A stretch of 64,000 nt of DNA from positions 1 through 64,000 of the forward strand of contig NZ_JAVDQG010000005.1 in assembly GCF_031454155.1 (NCBI RefSeq), read 5' to 3'. The notes under the pieces are model-generated. The model made no database searches. It was given only the letters and a program-made list of their open reading frames with translations, and was not told the origin of the DNA. This stretch comes from Desmospora profundinema (lineage in GTDB: Bacteria > Bacillota > Bacilli > Thermoactinomycetales > DSM-45169). Below, piece after piece: positions 9,556-19,563 of this stretch (the first letter of the stretch is position 1; every line of letters starts with the position of its first letter). The position numbers and the translations under genes are program-made.

Positions 9556-9656
9556 GTATTCTCAGCCGAACGGATCGGTTTTATCAAAGATGACCCGATC
9601 ATAAAACGCAAAAAGGGTTCATACCCATGTACAAACCCTTTCGGGAGGTGTTCCCC

Positions 9657-10055
9657 ATGAAGCAATCCAACGTGGATGGGACAGGAAAACTTCAACTCAA
9701 CTCCCCGCTCCTTACCGGCTTGCTCGTTATATTTGCCATCGTGCTGGCAGGTTCCGTCGTGACTGCTCTCCTTTTGCGCTTCACTGCCACTGCGGAATCT
9801 TCCCTCCCTTATTTCACCTACGGCATCAACGGGATCGCGCTGTTGGCCGGCGGATGGTGTGCCGGGAGGAAAGCCAGGCAGAAAGGGTGGTTGTACGGTG
9901 GCTTAACCGGGATCCTGTATGTGGGCATCATTTTGTTGATCGGGTTCTTGGCTTTTGACACCGTCATGAGAGTCCAACCCCTGCTTTTCACCTTATGTGC
10001 GACAGGATTAGGCGCCATCGGGGGCATCTTCGGTGTCAACACATCCGCCCCGTAA
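9657..10055 (+). CDS. TIGR04086-like four-helix membrane protein (YrzE-like)
   Basis: A 132-residue protein with four hydrophobic segments separated by short loops (starting near residues 15, 50, 78 and 105). Length, glycine-rich third helix and position between the yrbG-like and yajC genes match the YrzE/TIGR04086 family of spore formers, whose role is unknown. The ATG at 9657 has GGGAGGTG upstream and is preferred over an ATG 30 bases earlier without such a site. A terminator follows at 10110. Confidence 0.75.
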   Translation: MKQSNVDGTGKLQLNSPLLTGLLVIFAIVLAGSVVTALLLRFTATAESSLPYFTYGINGIALLAGGWCAGRKARQKGWLYGGLTGILYVGIILLIGFLAFDTVMRVQPLLFTLCATGLGAIGGIFGVNTSAP

Positions 10056-10109
10056 ACAAAATCAGGTTTGGCACACCCCTGATGGTGGAAAAAAACGATT
10101 GGATCGATT

Positions 10110-10150
10110 GCTTCGGTTGTGATGATAGGAAACCGAAGCCTTTCTTTTTC
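10110..10150 (+). terminator. Terminator after the TIGR04086-like gene
   Basis: GCTTCGGTT pairs with AACCGAAGC across an 11-base loop and is followed by CCTTTCTTTTTC. Confidence 0.65.
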
Positions 10151-10171
10151 AACTGACCATTAAATCAAGGG

Positions 10172-11029
10172 GTGCCTGAAACCTTGTTTCAATCCAGTTT
10201 TTCCATCCTGGTCTCCGGTTTGGTCACCTTGCTTCTGTTGCTTCGCATTTGCTTGCGAATAAACAACCCGCTTTCACCCATCATCGGATTAACACGGGAA
10301 ATGACCAAGAACCGCCTCCTCCTCTTCCACTTCCTCGGAGCAGCCAGTGTTTTGTTGATCAATAAACTGGAACTGCTCCTCAAACCCGCTCTCTTTCCCG
10401 GGCTGGACCTCACACCGACCATTAAACAATGGGAAGGGACATGGACCCCATGGATCCAGCACAACCTGGAACATCCCCTCCTCACGGTTGTCACCACTTA
10501 TGTCTATGTCATCCTGTTCTCCGTCCTGTTGTTTGTTTCTTTGTTCATCTATCATCATGAAGCGGACCGGCGTTCCCTTTACGGCCTCTTATACGCCATC
10601 GGACTCAACTATCTGTTGGCCATCCCTTTCTTTATCGTCATTGCGGTCAATGAAAGCTGGACGATTCACGACGAGATCCGCTTCCTCATACCCGGGATCT
10701 ACCCCGGCTTTGAGGAGCAATACCGTCACTTTTCCGGACTGGATAATTCCTTCCCCAGTTTGCATACCTCCATCTCCATCACGATGGCTGTATTGGCTTG
10801 GCGGTCCGCCAACCGCCGCTTGGCCGTTGTCTGTTTCACATCGGCAGCGATCGTATTGTTTGGAATCGTTTATTTGGGAATCCATTGGTATTTGGATTTA
10901 TTGGCCGGACTCCTGCACGCCTGGATCTGTCTTTCGCTGGCCGATCACTTCAGTGAACGACCGCTGGGTAGCGATTGGCTATTGGAATCAGACAGCAAAG
11001 CTCGGGAAAGCCTGCCCCCGGTCTCATGA
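10172..11029 (+). CDS. PAP2-superfamily membrane phosphatase / phosphotransferase
   Basis: A 285-residue integral membrane protein with about six helices. The PAP2 phosphatase core is present: DNSFPSLHTSISI (the PSLH motif with its catalytic His) near residue 190 and LGIHWYLDLLAG (second catalytic His plus Asp) near residue 240. The wide spacing and N-terminal helices resemble the PAP2_C / inositol-phosphorylceramide-synthase-like branch, which acts on lipid phosphates. The substrate is unknown. The start is ambiguous: GTG 10172 is open but AAGGGG lies 8 bases before TTG 10184, which may be the true start. It is inserted in an otherwise Bacillus-like gene order. Confidence 0.8.
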   Translation: MPETLFQSSFSILVSGLVTLLLLLRICLRINNPLSPIIGLTREMTKNRLLLFHFLGAASVLLINKLELLLKPALFPGLDLTPTIKQWEGTWTPWIQHNLEHPLLTVVTTYVYVILFSVLLFVSLFIYHHEADRRSLYGLLYAIGLNYLLAIPFFIVIAVNESWTIHDEIRFLIPGIYPGFEEQYRHFSGLDNSFPSLHTSISITMAVLAWRSANRRLAVVCFTSAAIVLFGIVYLGIHWYLDLLAGLLHAWICLSLADHFSERPLGSDWLLESDSKARESLPPVS

Positions 11030-11030
11030 A

Positions 11031-11070
11031 AAAAGAGAACGTCCCCACTGCAGAGGGGACGTTCTCTTTT
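11031..11070. terminator. Bidirectional terminator
   Basis: A perfect stem AAAAGAGAACGTCCCC / GGGGACGTTCTCTTTT with a 7-base loop gives T-runs on both strands, ending the PAP2 gene and the convergent gene at 11091. Confidence 0.85.
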
Positions 11071-11090
11071 GACAGGGCGGTTCCTACCCG

Positions 11091-11594
11091 TCACACCGGA
11101 TGGAAACCCAACCATCTTTCCATTGCGTAACCGAAGATCACCAATCCTCCACTGACGAGAACAGCCGCCTCCACGGATAGGTGAGTGCCAACCGTCACCC
11201 TCTCGGATACCATCAGCAGGGTGAAGGACAGGAAGGGGATCTGAACCAGTAGAGCCAGCCACAGTGGAAGTCGACATTCTTGCAAGAACACTTTTAATGC
11301 TATTTCCACCAGACCGAACAGAAGCAGATAAGCCAGGATGGACAGAGTGGAAAGAAAGATCCAATCCCACCACTTTCCGGCTTGAGCATCATCGGGAAGC
11401 CATAGAGCCGCCAACCACAAACCGAGAAAACAGAAGAGCGATAAAATCATGATCGCAAGAAGTCCTCCAAAAAAGACGGCGGGGATTAACGTTGTCCAAC
11501 TCCATTTCCGCTCTTGAGTTCCCACTTGATCCAGAACCATTAAACACCAAGCCGAGGCAAGGAACCAGAGGACAACAAACAAGATCACAAACAT
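11091..11594 (-). CDS. Uncharacterised membrane protein
   Basis: I do not recognise this 167-residue protein. It has about five hydrophobic stretches (residues 1-20, 35-62, 75-100, 105-125, 133-155) with short charged loops such as DQVGTQERKW, and no Cys pairs, His clusters or catalytic motifs. An ATG follows AGGAGAGG, so it is probably translated. It is flanked by terminators on both sides and so forms a single-gene unit between the PAP2 gene and yajC. Confidence 0.6.
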   Translation of the reverse strand: MFVILFVVLWFLASAWCLMVLDQVGTQERKWSWTTLIPAVFFGGLLAIMILSLFCFLGLWLAALWLPDDAQAGKWWDWIFLSTLSILAYLLLFGLVEIALKVFLQECRLPLWLALLVQIPFLSFTLLMVSERVTVGTHLSVEAAVLVSGGLVIFGYAMERWLGFHPV

Positions 11595-11699
11595 CCAATC
11601 CTCTCCTCACATGCGCCTACTCCATCTGTTCTATGTATACGAGCAACAAAGAGGGCATGTGACCAAGAAGTAGATGGATCATCTGCTACTTAAAATACC

Positions 11700-11735
11700 A
11701 AAACACCCCCGCCTTTTCCGGCGGGGGTGTTTGTT
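11700..11735 (-). terminator. Terminator after yajC
   Basis: Stem AAACACCCCCGCC / GGCGGGGGTGTTT with a 6-base loop; T-rich on both strands, placed a few bases after the yajC stop. Confidence 0.85.
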
Positions 11736-11740
11736 TTCGA

Positions 11741-12025
11741 TCAGCTGTTTTCGTTTTGATTCTCATCCTCGTTCACCACAGCATTGACCGCGCTGCGCTC
11801 AAAGGTAAGACGGGTGTTTTCGTTCACCTTCAGATTGATCCGATCGTCGGTCAAGTCCATGATGGTACCGTGTAATCCGCCGATGGTGATCACCTTATCC
11901 CCTTTTTTCAGGGAAGCCAACATCGCATTGCGCTCTTTTTGCCTCTTTTGCTGCGGGCGTAAGAGCAGGAAATAAAAGATGGCGAAGATCAGGATCAGGG
12001 GCAAAAACTGTACTAAACCTTCCAT
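11741..12025 (-). CDS. yajC: Preprotein translocase subunit YajC
   Basis: Small membrane accessory of SecDF. The 94 residues have one N-terminal helix (residues 5-22) ending in the hallmark LLRPQQKRQKERN, then a small soluble domain with KKGDKVITIGGLHGTI. AAGGAGA precedes the ATG. It is the last gene of the tgt-yajC group; Bacillus has the same order (queA-tgt-yrbF). The protein is not essential in species studied. Confidence 0.93.
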   Translation of the reverse strand: MEGLVQFLPLILIFAIFYFLLLRPQQKRQKERNAMLASLKKGDKVITIGGLHGTIMDLTDDRINLKVNENTRLTFERSAVNAVVNEDENQNENS

Positions 12026-12068
12026 GTAGACATCTCCTTCACTGGGTTATCAAAGTGGGTCCCCGCTG

Positions 12069-13223
<1,155 letters not shown>

Positions 13224-13339
13224 CTACTCGTACCATTATACCTTAGTGCTAATGTCAGATAAACATCCAACCTGAGAACGATTCGGTAACCCGACCAGGG
13301 AACGAATGAATCCAGGTGAGAGTAGTGCCGATCCGTGTA

Positions 13340-14371
13340 TCATACGATCAACATGGCATCCCCAAAACTGAAGAAGCGGTAACGCTCCTGCACAGCTTCT
13401 CGATAGGCTTTCAGCACTTCCTCCCGGGTTGCGAAAGCACTGATCAGCATCAAGAGGGTGGAACGAGGCAAATGAAAGTTGGTCAGCAAAGCGTCCACCA
13501 CCTGAAATGAAAAGCCCGGGTGGATAAAGATGTCGGTCCACCCTTTGCAAGCGACCACCTCACCATGCTCGCGAGCCACCGACTCCAATGTGCGGACCGA
13601 CGTCGTTCCCACAGCACACACCCGATTACCGCTCATTTGTGCCTTCTGGATGATACGCGCCGTTTCCTCGGACACCTCGAAGAATTCGGCATGCATCCGA
13701 TGATCCTCCACACGCTCCACTGTGACGGGACGAAAGGTGCCCAAGCCCACATGCAAAGTGATCGGAGCGATGTGTACCCCCCGCTTCTTTGCTTCTGCCA
13801 ACAACTGCGGCGTGAAGTGAAGCCCCGCCGTTGGAGCGGCAGCCGACCCTACCTCTTTGGAGTAAACGGTCTGGTACCGTTCCGGCTCATCCAGTCGCTC
13901 CCGGATGTATGGGGGTAGCGGCATTTCTCCCAGCCGGGACAACAAGGGCTCCAGGTCTTCTTCCCCGTGTTCCAACCGAAACACCCTTCCACCGGCCACA
14001 TCTGTCGTCTCTTGGGCTGTTGCCCGCAGCAAACCGTTTCCGAAGGAAATAACGGTTCCTTCCTTCACCCGCTTCGCCGGTTTTACCAACGCCTCCCATC
14101 GGCCTTCTCCCAGTGGATTTAGCAGCAACAGCTCCACCTGTGCACCCGTTTCTTCCTTGATCCCGATCAAGCGGGCGGGGCGGACACGGGTGTCATTTAC
14201 CACCCAGACATCACCCGGACGAACATACTCCAGCCAATCGGGAAACTGCCGGTGCTCGATCCGGCCATCCCGCCGATGAAGCACCATCAGCCGGGATCCG
14301 GACCGTTCCTTCAAAGGAGTCTGTGCAATCAACTCATCCGGCAGATGAAAATCAAAGTGAGAAACATCCAT
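13340..14371 (-). CDS. queA: S-adenosylmethionine:tRNA ribosyltransferase-isomerase
   Basis: Builds the epoxycyclopentane ring of queuosine on preQ1-tRNA using the ribose of SAM. From the ATG at 14371 the protein is 343 residues, the family norm, opening [20 protein letters not shown], with [10 protein letters not shown] and the C-terminal [15 protein letters not shown] motif. AAAGGTGG lies upstream. The frame extends 33 codons further to 14470, but that part covers the end of the DUF2905 gene. Queuosine genes queA and tgt stand together, with ruvB upstream, as in Bacillus. Confidence 0.95.
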   Translation of the reverse strand: MDVSHFDFHLPDELIAQTPLKERSGSRLMVLHRRDGRIEHRQFPDWLEYVRPGDVWVVNDTRVRPARLIGIKEETGAQVELLLLNPLGEGRWEALVKPAKRVKEGTVISFGNGLLRATAQETTDVAGGRVFRLEHGEEDLEPLLSRLGEMPLPPYIRERLDEPERYQTVYSKEVGSAAAPTAGLHFTPQLLAEAKKRGVHIAPITLHVGLGTFRPVTVERVEDHRMHAEFFEVSEETARIIQKAQMSGNRVCAVGTTSVRTLESVAREHGEVVACKGWTDIFIHPGFSFQVVDALLTNFHLPRSTLLMLISAFATREEVLKAYREAVQERYRFFSFGDAMLIV

Positions 14372-14409
14372 CTTTAAGAATCCACCTTTCCATGAAAAAC
14401 GCCCGCCCC

Positions 14410-14628
14410 TCACCGGAACAGGCGAAACACGTACATCAACAGACTGAGCACCACACTGATCACGATACATGTGACGATCGGAAAATAAAATTTAACATTC
14501 TCTTTTTCCACCACGATGTCTCCCGGCAAGCGGCCAAAGGGAAGAAATCGCCCGCCCACCTGCCATAAGAGACCGATCACGATCAACAGGACACCCGCGA
14601 AAATCAAAAGTTTGGGAATCTGGCTCAT
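14410..14628 (-). CDS. DUF2905 small membrane protein
   Basis: A 72-residue protein with two membrane helices (about residues 6-26 and 50-68) around the conserved [20 protein letters not shown] loop that defines DUF2905. Function unknown. The ATG overlaps the ruvB stop codon as ATGA, and GGTGGAG stands upstream, so it is translationally coupled to ruvB. The gene is frequently found beside ruvB in Firmicutes. Confidence 0.85.
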   Translation of the reverse strand: MSQIPKLLIFAGVLLIVIGLLWQVGGRFLPFGRLPGDIVVEKENVKFYFPIVTCIVISVVLSLLMYVFRLFR

Positions 14629-15623
14629 CCGGGCATCTCCACCCCAAAATGTTGGTAACACCGAGACGTGACCATCCGTCCCCGGGGAGTTCGCTGCAGG
14701 AACCCGATCTGAAGAAGATAAGGTTCATAAACGTCTTCAACCGTATGCGACTCTTCTCCAATCGTAGCCGCCAGCGTTTCCAACCCCACCGGGCCGCCCC
14801 GGAAATGGTCCATGATCGATCGTAACAGCTTGTGGTCCACTTGGTCCAGTCCCAGTTTATCCACCTGGATTCGGTCCAATGCGTCCCTCGCCGTCTCCCG
14901 AGTAATCACCCCGTCCCCCTTCACCTGGACAAAATCCCGCACCCGCTTCAGGAGTCGGTTGGCCACCCGCGGAGTTCCTCTGGCGCGACAGGCAATTTCC
15001 CACGCCCCCTCTTCACGGACCGTCACTTGCAGAAGATCCGCAGCCCGGGTGACGATCCAAACAAGCTCCTCCTCGGTGTAATACTCCAATCGGCTCACGA
15101 CTCCGAATCGATCCCGTAAAGGAGAGGAAAGCGATCCGGCTCGGGTGGTTGCGCCCACCAGGGTGAACGGAGGCAAATCGAGGCGGACGGAGCGGGCACT
15201 GGGACCTTTCCCAATGACGATATCCAGGGCGAAGTCCTCCATCGCCGGATACAGCACCTCTTCCACACTTCGATTGAGACGGTGGATTTCGTCAATAAAC
15301 AGGAGATCTCCCTGTTGCAAATTGGTTAAAATAGCAGCTAAATCCCCTGGCCGTTCAATCGCCGGCCCCGAGGTGGTTCGCAAATGGACCCCCAACTCAT
15401 TGGCGATGATATGGGAAAGCGTCGTTTTTCCCAATCCCGGCGGACCGTACAACAAGACATGATCCAGGCTCTCCCGTCGCATTTTGGCCGCTTCTATGTA
15501 TACCTTCAGGTTTTCCTTCACCCGGGACTGGCCGATATAATCGTCCAGAAAGCGAGGACGCAGGCTAAATTCCACGGGTTCGTCTTCCATGGACATCTGG
15601 CTTGAGATGATGCGCTCATCCAT
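14625..15623 (-). CDS. ruvB: Holliday junction branch migration ATPase RuvB
   Basis: Hexameric AAA+ motor that drives branch migration of Holliday junctions with RuvA. The 332-residue protein contains Walker [10 protein letters not shown] (about 60-68), Walker [12 protein letters not shown], sensor ATTRAG and the C-terminal winged helix ending QHFGVEMPG. It is second in the ruvC-ruvA-ruvB order, 13 bases after ruvA, and overlaps the DUF2905 gene by 4 bases. Confidence 0.97.
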   Translation of the reverse strand: MDERIISSQMSMEDEPVEFSLRPRFLDDYIGQSRVKENLKVYIEAAKMRRESLDHVLLYGPPGLGKTTLSHIIANELGVHLRTTSGPAIERPGDLAAILTNLQQGDLLFIDEIHRLNRSVEEVLYPAMEDFALDIVIGKGPSARSVRLDLPPFTLVGATTRAGSLSSPLRDRFGVVSRLEYYTEEELVWIVTRAADLLQVTVREEGAWEIACRARGTPRVANRLLKRVRDFVQVKGDGVITRETARDALDRIQVDKLGLDQVDHKLLRSIMDHFRGGPVGLETLAATIGEESHTVEDVYEPYLLQIGFLQRTPRGRMVTSRCYQHFGVEMPG

Positions 15624-15636
15624 CCCGCATCCCCCC

Positions 15637-16248
15637 TTATCGTTTCATCGAAATCTGCAGGGCACGGCGAATCCAGTCATCCAGGGACGGCTCTTTCTCC
15701 CCAAACCCTCGCCGTGCTTCATCAACTGCCAGGGAGGCTTCATCCTCATTATAGCCGAGGGCCGTCAGGGCTTCAATCACCTCACTTGAAGCGGATCGGC
15801 CCGGCGTTACGGCGGCAGCGGGTCCTCCCGTCGGCAGGGTTTGAACCCAACCCACCTTTTTCAACTTATCTTTCAACTCCAAGATCAGCCTTTGGGCCGT
15901 CTTTTTTCCGATCCCCGGCAGCTGTGTCAAGAAGCGGAGGTCCTCCCGTTCCACCGCCTCCACCAAAGCAGCGGGAGAGCCCGCTCCGGTGATAGCGAGC
16001 GCAACCTTGGGTCCGATTCCGGACACCTCCAACAACAGTCGAAAACAATCGCGTACCGATCCATCGGAAAAGCCGTATAAGGTGTGTGCATCTTCCCGAA
16101 CTACCTGGTGGGTGAAGATACGAACCGCTTCCCCCTCCTCCCATTGAAAGGGATTCGAACAGTGGAGTCTGTAACCGACCCCGCCCGCTTCCACCACGAC
16201 GCATTCCGGCGTATGATAAGCGACACGCCCCTGGATAAAATCGATCAT
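15637..16248 (-). CDS. ruvA: Holliday junction DNA-binding protein RuvA
   Basis: Binds four-way junctions as a tetramer and loads RuvB. The 203 residues start [12 protein letters not shown], with the helix-hairpin-helix pair ([10 protein letters not shown] about 80-89 and [11 protein letters not shown] about 115-125) and the flexible C-terminal RuvB-binding domain. AAGGAGGG precedes the ATG, which overlaps the ruvC stop codon, so synthesis is coupled. Confidence 0.96.
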   Translation of the reverse strand: MIDFIQGRVAYHTPECVVVEAGGVGYRLHCSNPFQWEEGEAVRIFTHQVVREDAHTLYGFSDGSVRDCFRLLLEVSGIGPKVALAITGAGSPAALVEAVEREDLRFLTQLPGIGKKTAQRLILELKDKLKKVGWVQTLPTGGPAAAVTPGRSASSEVIEALTALGYNEDEASLAVDEARRGFGEKEPSLDDWIRRALQISMKR

Positions 16249-16751
16249 CACGGCTTCCCTCCTTGTTTCATCAACCGATGGAAACCGGAAGAATGGGCCT
16301 CGCAGATGGCGACCCCCAAAGCGTCCGCCACATCGTCCGGCCGGGGGATCGCCGGAAGGTTTAACAACACCCGTACCATCTCCTGAATCTGACGCTTTTG
16401 GGCCCCGCCGTATCCGGCCACCGCCATCTTCACTTCCATCGGTGTATACTCGGTGATCGCCGCTCCTGCTTCCTCTGCAGCCAGCATCACCACACCACGG
16501 GCCTGGCCGACGGTAAAAGCGGTGGTTACGTTCCGGTTAAAAAACAGCTTTTCAATCGCAACCACATCGGGACGATAACGGTTCAACAACTCCGTGCTGG
16601 CGTCATACACTTGCTTCAACCGGGCTGCGGTCGGGGTGTGGGCAGGAGTTTGGATACTTCCATAATCGACCGCCTTCAGTTGGTTCCCCCTTCGGTCCAC
16701 CACTCCATATCCAACAATGGCGATCCCTGGATCTATTCCCATAATTCGCAC
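16248..16751 (-). CDS. ruvC: Crossover junction endodeoxyribonuclease RuvC
   Basis: RNase-H-fold resolvase that cuts Holliday junctions. The 167-residue protein starts at GTG 16751 after AGGGAGG and reads VRIMGIDPGIAIVGYG, giving the first catalytic Asp at residue 7; AIEKLFF supplies the Glu and the C-terminal RPDDVADALGVAIC the last acidic pair. The frame is open for 29 codons upstream without a ribosome binding site. B. subtilis uses RecU instead; RuvC in addition to RuvAB is found in only some Bacillales-type genomes. Confidence 0.95.
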   Translation of the reverse strand: MRIMGIDPGIAIVGYGVVDRRGNQLKAVDYGSIQTPAHTPTAARLKQVYDASTELLNRYRPDVVAIEKLFFNRNVTTAFTVGQARGVVMLAAEEAGAAITEYTPMEVKMAVAGYGGAQKRQIQEMVRVLLNLPAIPRPDDVADALGVAICEAHSSGFHRLMKQGGKP

Positions 16752-16956
16752 AACTAAGCCTCCCTGTTTGACGAACGTCCATTCTCTTTGCCCGATTATA
16801 TCACATTTTTTATCCCTTCTATTTCTTTCGAGAAACATCGAGCGGGATCCGCACTATCCAGTTCAGGTACCAAAATCGGTTGACCGGGAATGTTTAAAGG
16901 AGAGTTGGTTCACAATGGTAAAGAACGATCCGGTCACACCACGGAAGAGGGGGTTA

Positions 16957-17442
16957 ATGCGAATGAACACAAAAGCACTCGGTCGAGCGTCGATCATCTT
17001 CTTGGCGCTTCTGTTGCTCTCTGCATGCGCGAACCAGCTCTCCGGTTCGGAAAGAACAGCGGTGGAATTCTACAAATCCGTCTGGGTCGAGGGTAACCTC
17101 GAACAAGCGGAACGATTGGTAAGCGACCGGGTTAATCTGCAAGAAGTACGGTGGCGAGTAGCGGATACAAGGGAAGAGGAGATGGATAATCCCCCGATCC
17201 TGGTAGTGGAGTCGCCCACAGACACACAGATGATCAATACCCGTACGATTCTGATCCACCGCCCCTCTGACAAAAGGGACTACAGAGTGACGGTTCGCCG
17301 CATTCCCGGAGGGAACTGGAGAGTGATTCGATTCCAGCAAAACTATGACAAAGACCGGGGAGGGTACATCGGCAACAACCCCTATCAACGACTCGTGCAG
17401 GAATTTCCCGGATTGAACTGGAAACGAGTGGAAACCCCATGA
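16957..17442 (+). CDS. Small secreted lipoprotein of unknown function
   Basis: A 161-residue protein with a lipoprotein signal: positively charged start, helix ASIIFLALLLL and lipobox LSAC at residues 21-24. The mature part (ERTAVEFYKSVWVEGNLEQAERLVSD...YRVTVRRIPGGNWRVIRF) resembles the NTF2-like/DUF4878 type of small extracytoplasmic domain, but I cannot name a family with confidence. Start is uncertain: ATG 16957 has GAGG 6 bases before the spacer, while ATG 16915 has AAAGGAGAG 10 bases away and would add 14 residues. It is divergent from ruvC and ends before the terminator at 17521. Confidence 0.65.
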   Translation: MRMNTKALGRASIIFLALLLLSACANQLSGSERTAVEFYKSVWVEGNLEQAERLVSDRVNLQEVRWRVADTREEEMDNPPILVVESPTDTQMINTRTILIHRPSDKRDYRVTVRRIPGGNWRVIRFQQNYDKDRGGYIGNNPYQRLVQEFPGLNWKRVETP

Positions 17443-17789
17443 CAACCCTGTTCCAAAAGAAAAAATGGAAGGAAAGCGCCATCTCAGGCGTTCACCTCCG
17501 CAATGATCCACATCCATTCGAACGGTCGACGGTCCCCAGCGTCGATCGTTTTTTGTTTATAGGATCGTGTAAAAAGAAAAAAGACTCGCGCGAGGCGAGC
17601 TTCATGTGGGTAACGTCCAAAGAAGGAGTGACGTTCCACCCGCAAAACGCGGTGCACTCCGGTCTTCCAATCGGTGTGATCCACGCTCGGGCTGGCTTCG
17701 TCCATCCCTATGCCGTCCCTGTTTGAGCCTGAGGGATGACATTCATAATCATACAACAACCATGATCATTATACAAGGGAGGGAAACCG
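17443..17789. other. Intergenic region with terminator and a possible 40-codon ORF
   Basis: A terminator lies at 17521-17555. Beyond it, an ATG at 17604 preceded by GAGGCGAG opens a 40-codon frame to 17726 with a plausible residue mix, but no homology is recognised and it is not called as a gene. Near 17745-17775 ATAATCAT and ATGATCATTAT form an imperfect inverted repeat. Nothing else is seen. Confidence 0.4.
17521..17555 (+). terminator. Terminator after the lipoprotein gene
   Basis: AACGGTCGACG pairs with CGTCGATCGTT (one G-U) and is followed by six T. Confidence 0.75.
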
Positions 17790-18137
17790 TTAAGCATCCG
17801 CCGGAGGCTTTGTCTGGAATTCTTTTTTGCCGATCTCATCGTATCCCTGAGGTTGCCAACATTCCTCCGTCAAGCCTTTCGAATCAAAATAAATCCGCAG
17901 ATAGCGGGCCGCCTCTTCCCAGGTGTCCCACTTTTCCACATTATAGGGAGGGCTCCCCTGGTTATTCCAGACAGCCCATCCCCCGTCGGGCAACCGGGTG
18001 GCAAAACACCAAGCGTCCGGAGGAATCAAAAAAATGGAATACGTATGTTTCGACATCTCATCAAACGACTTGAAACCCAGGCTCATGGCAAAACGGTTTC
18101 GATACGACACGTATTTCATAAATGCCTTGAATACCAT
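17790..18137 (-). CDS. Hypothetical protein, orphan
   Basis: An uncharacterised 115-residue soluble protein rich in aromatic residues, with segments IPPDAWCFATRLPDGGWAVWN and WDTWEEAARYLRIYFDSKGL that look like a compact alpha/beta domain. There is no signal peptide or membrane helix. The ATG at 18137 is preceded by GGAGA, with a GTG two codons upstream as an alternative. Single gene, divergent from mntA. I do not recognise a family. Confidence 0.5.
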   Translation of the reverse strand: MVFKAFMKYVSYRNRFAMSLGFKSFDEMSKHTYSIFLIPPDAWCFATRLPDGGWAVWNNQGSPPYNVEKWDTWEEAARYLRIYFDSKGLTEECWQPQGYDEIGKKEFQTKPPADA

Positions 18138-18581
18138 ATACACGTCTCCAAGTTTGATATCCTTAGATTTATTCGAGGCAAATCGACAAATATCCTCCTT
18201 GAGGATCCTCCATTATTTTTTTTCGTGAAAAGAATTACATAATATCCCTTCGCACCCGATTACAAACCATTCATTCATAATCATCCAAAAAAACGAGAGT
18301 AACCACACCACTCCATGTCGTGATTTGGAGAGCGAAAAACCGACCTGTATCCATCCACCCCATTCTATATTCCTATTTTAGCGGAAATAGGAAGAGTCAG
18401 ACAGGCCTTTTTTCTTGTAAGGTTATTGACATCTTTTTAGGCTCGCACATACAATAATGATAACGGATTTTTGCACAAGGGCAAAACATGTTTCCAAAGG
18501 AAAAAATGCTTGCCTAATAAAACAAACATGCCTATGAGCTACAATTCATGCGAAATCGGTCATGTATTCAGGAGGATTAAA
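18138..18581. promoter_or_regulatory. Divergent intergenic region with a sigma-A promoter for mntA
   Basis: TTGACA at 18426-18431 and TACAAT at 18450-18455 (18-base spacer) face the mnt operon. An A/T-rich, partly symmetrical stretch AATAATGATAACG (18453-18465) covers the -10 and start region and resembles a site for a metal-dependent repressor of the Fur/Zur or MntR type; it does not match the B. subtilis MntR box. The leader is about 120 bases. The remaining DNA toward 18138 is A/T-rich with no gene. Confidence 0.5.
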
Positions 18582-19532
18582 ATGGGAATCAAACAATCTC
18601 GTTTCAAATGGTTAATAATGGTTTGCTGCTTCTTAATCGTCTCGATCCCGTTGGCCGGCTGTGGCTTAAATGGAGCAACGGCCATTCCCGAAGATGGCCC
18701 CATTGAAGTGACAGCCACCACCGGGATGGTGGGCGACATTGTAAAAAATGTCGGCGGAGACCGCGTCAACGTGACAACTCTGATGGGTCCCGGCGTGGAT
18801 CCTCACTTGTATAAAGCATCCCAGGGAGATATCGGGAAGCTGGATAAAGCCCATATGATTTTTTACAGCGGGCTTCAACTAGAGGGAAACATGGGAGACA
18901 TCCTGTCGAAGTTGTCCAATGAGAAACCCGTGGTTCCCGTTGCTGAATCCATCCCTGAGGAAAAATTAAAGGATGCCGATGATGAGGCCTACCAAACGGA
19001 TCCCCATGTCTGGTTTGATGTCCAATTGTGGATCGAAGCCGTAAAAGTGGTGGAACAAGAATTGTCGAAAGCCGACCCCAACCACCAGGAAGAATACCGT
19101 CAACGAGCGGAATCCTATATCGCAGACCTGGAGGAGTTGGATCAATATGCGCGAGAACAGATTCAATCCATTCCTGAAAAGCAGCGAGTGTTGGTAACCG
19201 CACACGATGCTTTTGAATACTTCGGTGATGCCTATGGAATTGAAGTGGTGGGTCTGCAAGGGATCAACACCGCTTCCGAATATGGTCTGCGAGATGTACA
19301 GCGCATCGTAAACCTGATTTCCGAGCGCAAGGTGAAAGCCGTCTTTATCGAAACCAGCGTCCCCAAACGATCGATTGAAGCGGTCGTCAAAGGAGCCGAA
19401 CAGCGAGGACATCAGGTGGAAATCGGCGGGGAGTTGTTCTCCGACGCCATGGGAGAAGAAGGTACGGAAGAAGGAACCTATATCGGTATGGTCCGACACA
19501 ATGTGGACACCATTGTCTCCGCCTTAAAGTAA
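18582..19532 (+). CDS. mntA: Manganese-type ABC transporter, substrate-binding lipoprotein
   Basis: Lipid-anchored metal-binding protein of the cluster A-I (TroA/MntA/ZnuA) family that delivers Mn (or Zn/Fe) to the permease. The ATG at 18582 follows AGGAGG. The signal ends in lipobox LAGC (Cys 27). Likely ligands by comparison with TroA are His 75 (VDPHLYKAS), His 142 (DPHVWFD), His 208 (VTAHDAFEYF) and Asp 288 (LFSDAMG). The motif GINTASEYGLRDVQ is typical of MntA/TroA rather than ZnuA, which has a His-rich loop that is absent here. First gene of four. The metal is inferred. Confidence 0.88.
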   Translation: MGIKQSRFKWLIMVCCFLIVSIPLAGCGLNGATAIPEDGPIEVTATTGMVGDIVKNVGGDRVNVTTLMGPGVDPHLYKASQGDIGKLDKAHMIFYSGLQLEGNMGDILSKLSNEKPVVPVAESIPEEKLKDADDEAYQTDPHVWFDVQLWIEAVKVVEQELSKADPNHQEEYRQRAESYIADLEELDQYAREQIQSIPEKQRVLVTAHDAFEYFGDAYGIEVVGLQGINTASEYGLRDVQRIVNLISERKVKAVFIETSVPKRSIEAVVKGAEQRGHQVEIGGELFSDAMGEEGTEEGTYIGMVRHNVDTIVSALK

Positions 19533-19563
19533 CCATTTTTGAACAGAAAGGGGGGCTGACTCT

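Noticed and set aside
17604-17726. 40-codon ORF after the lipoprotein terminator
   Set aside because: Weak GAGG upstream only and no recognised pattern; not enough to call a gene.
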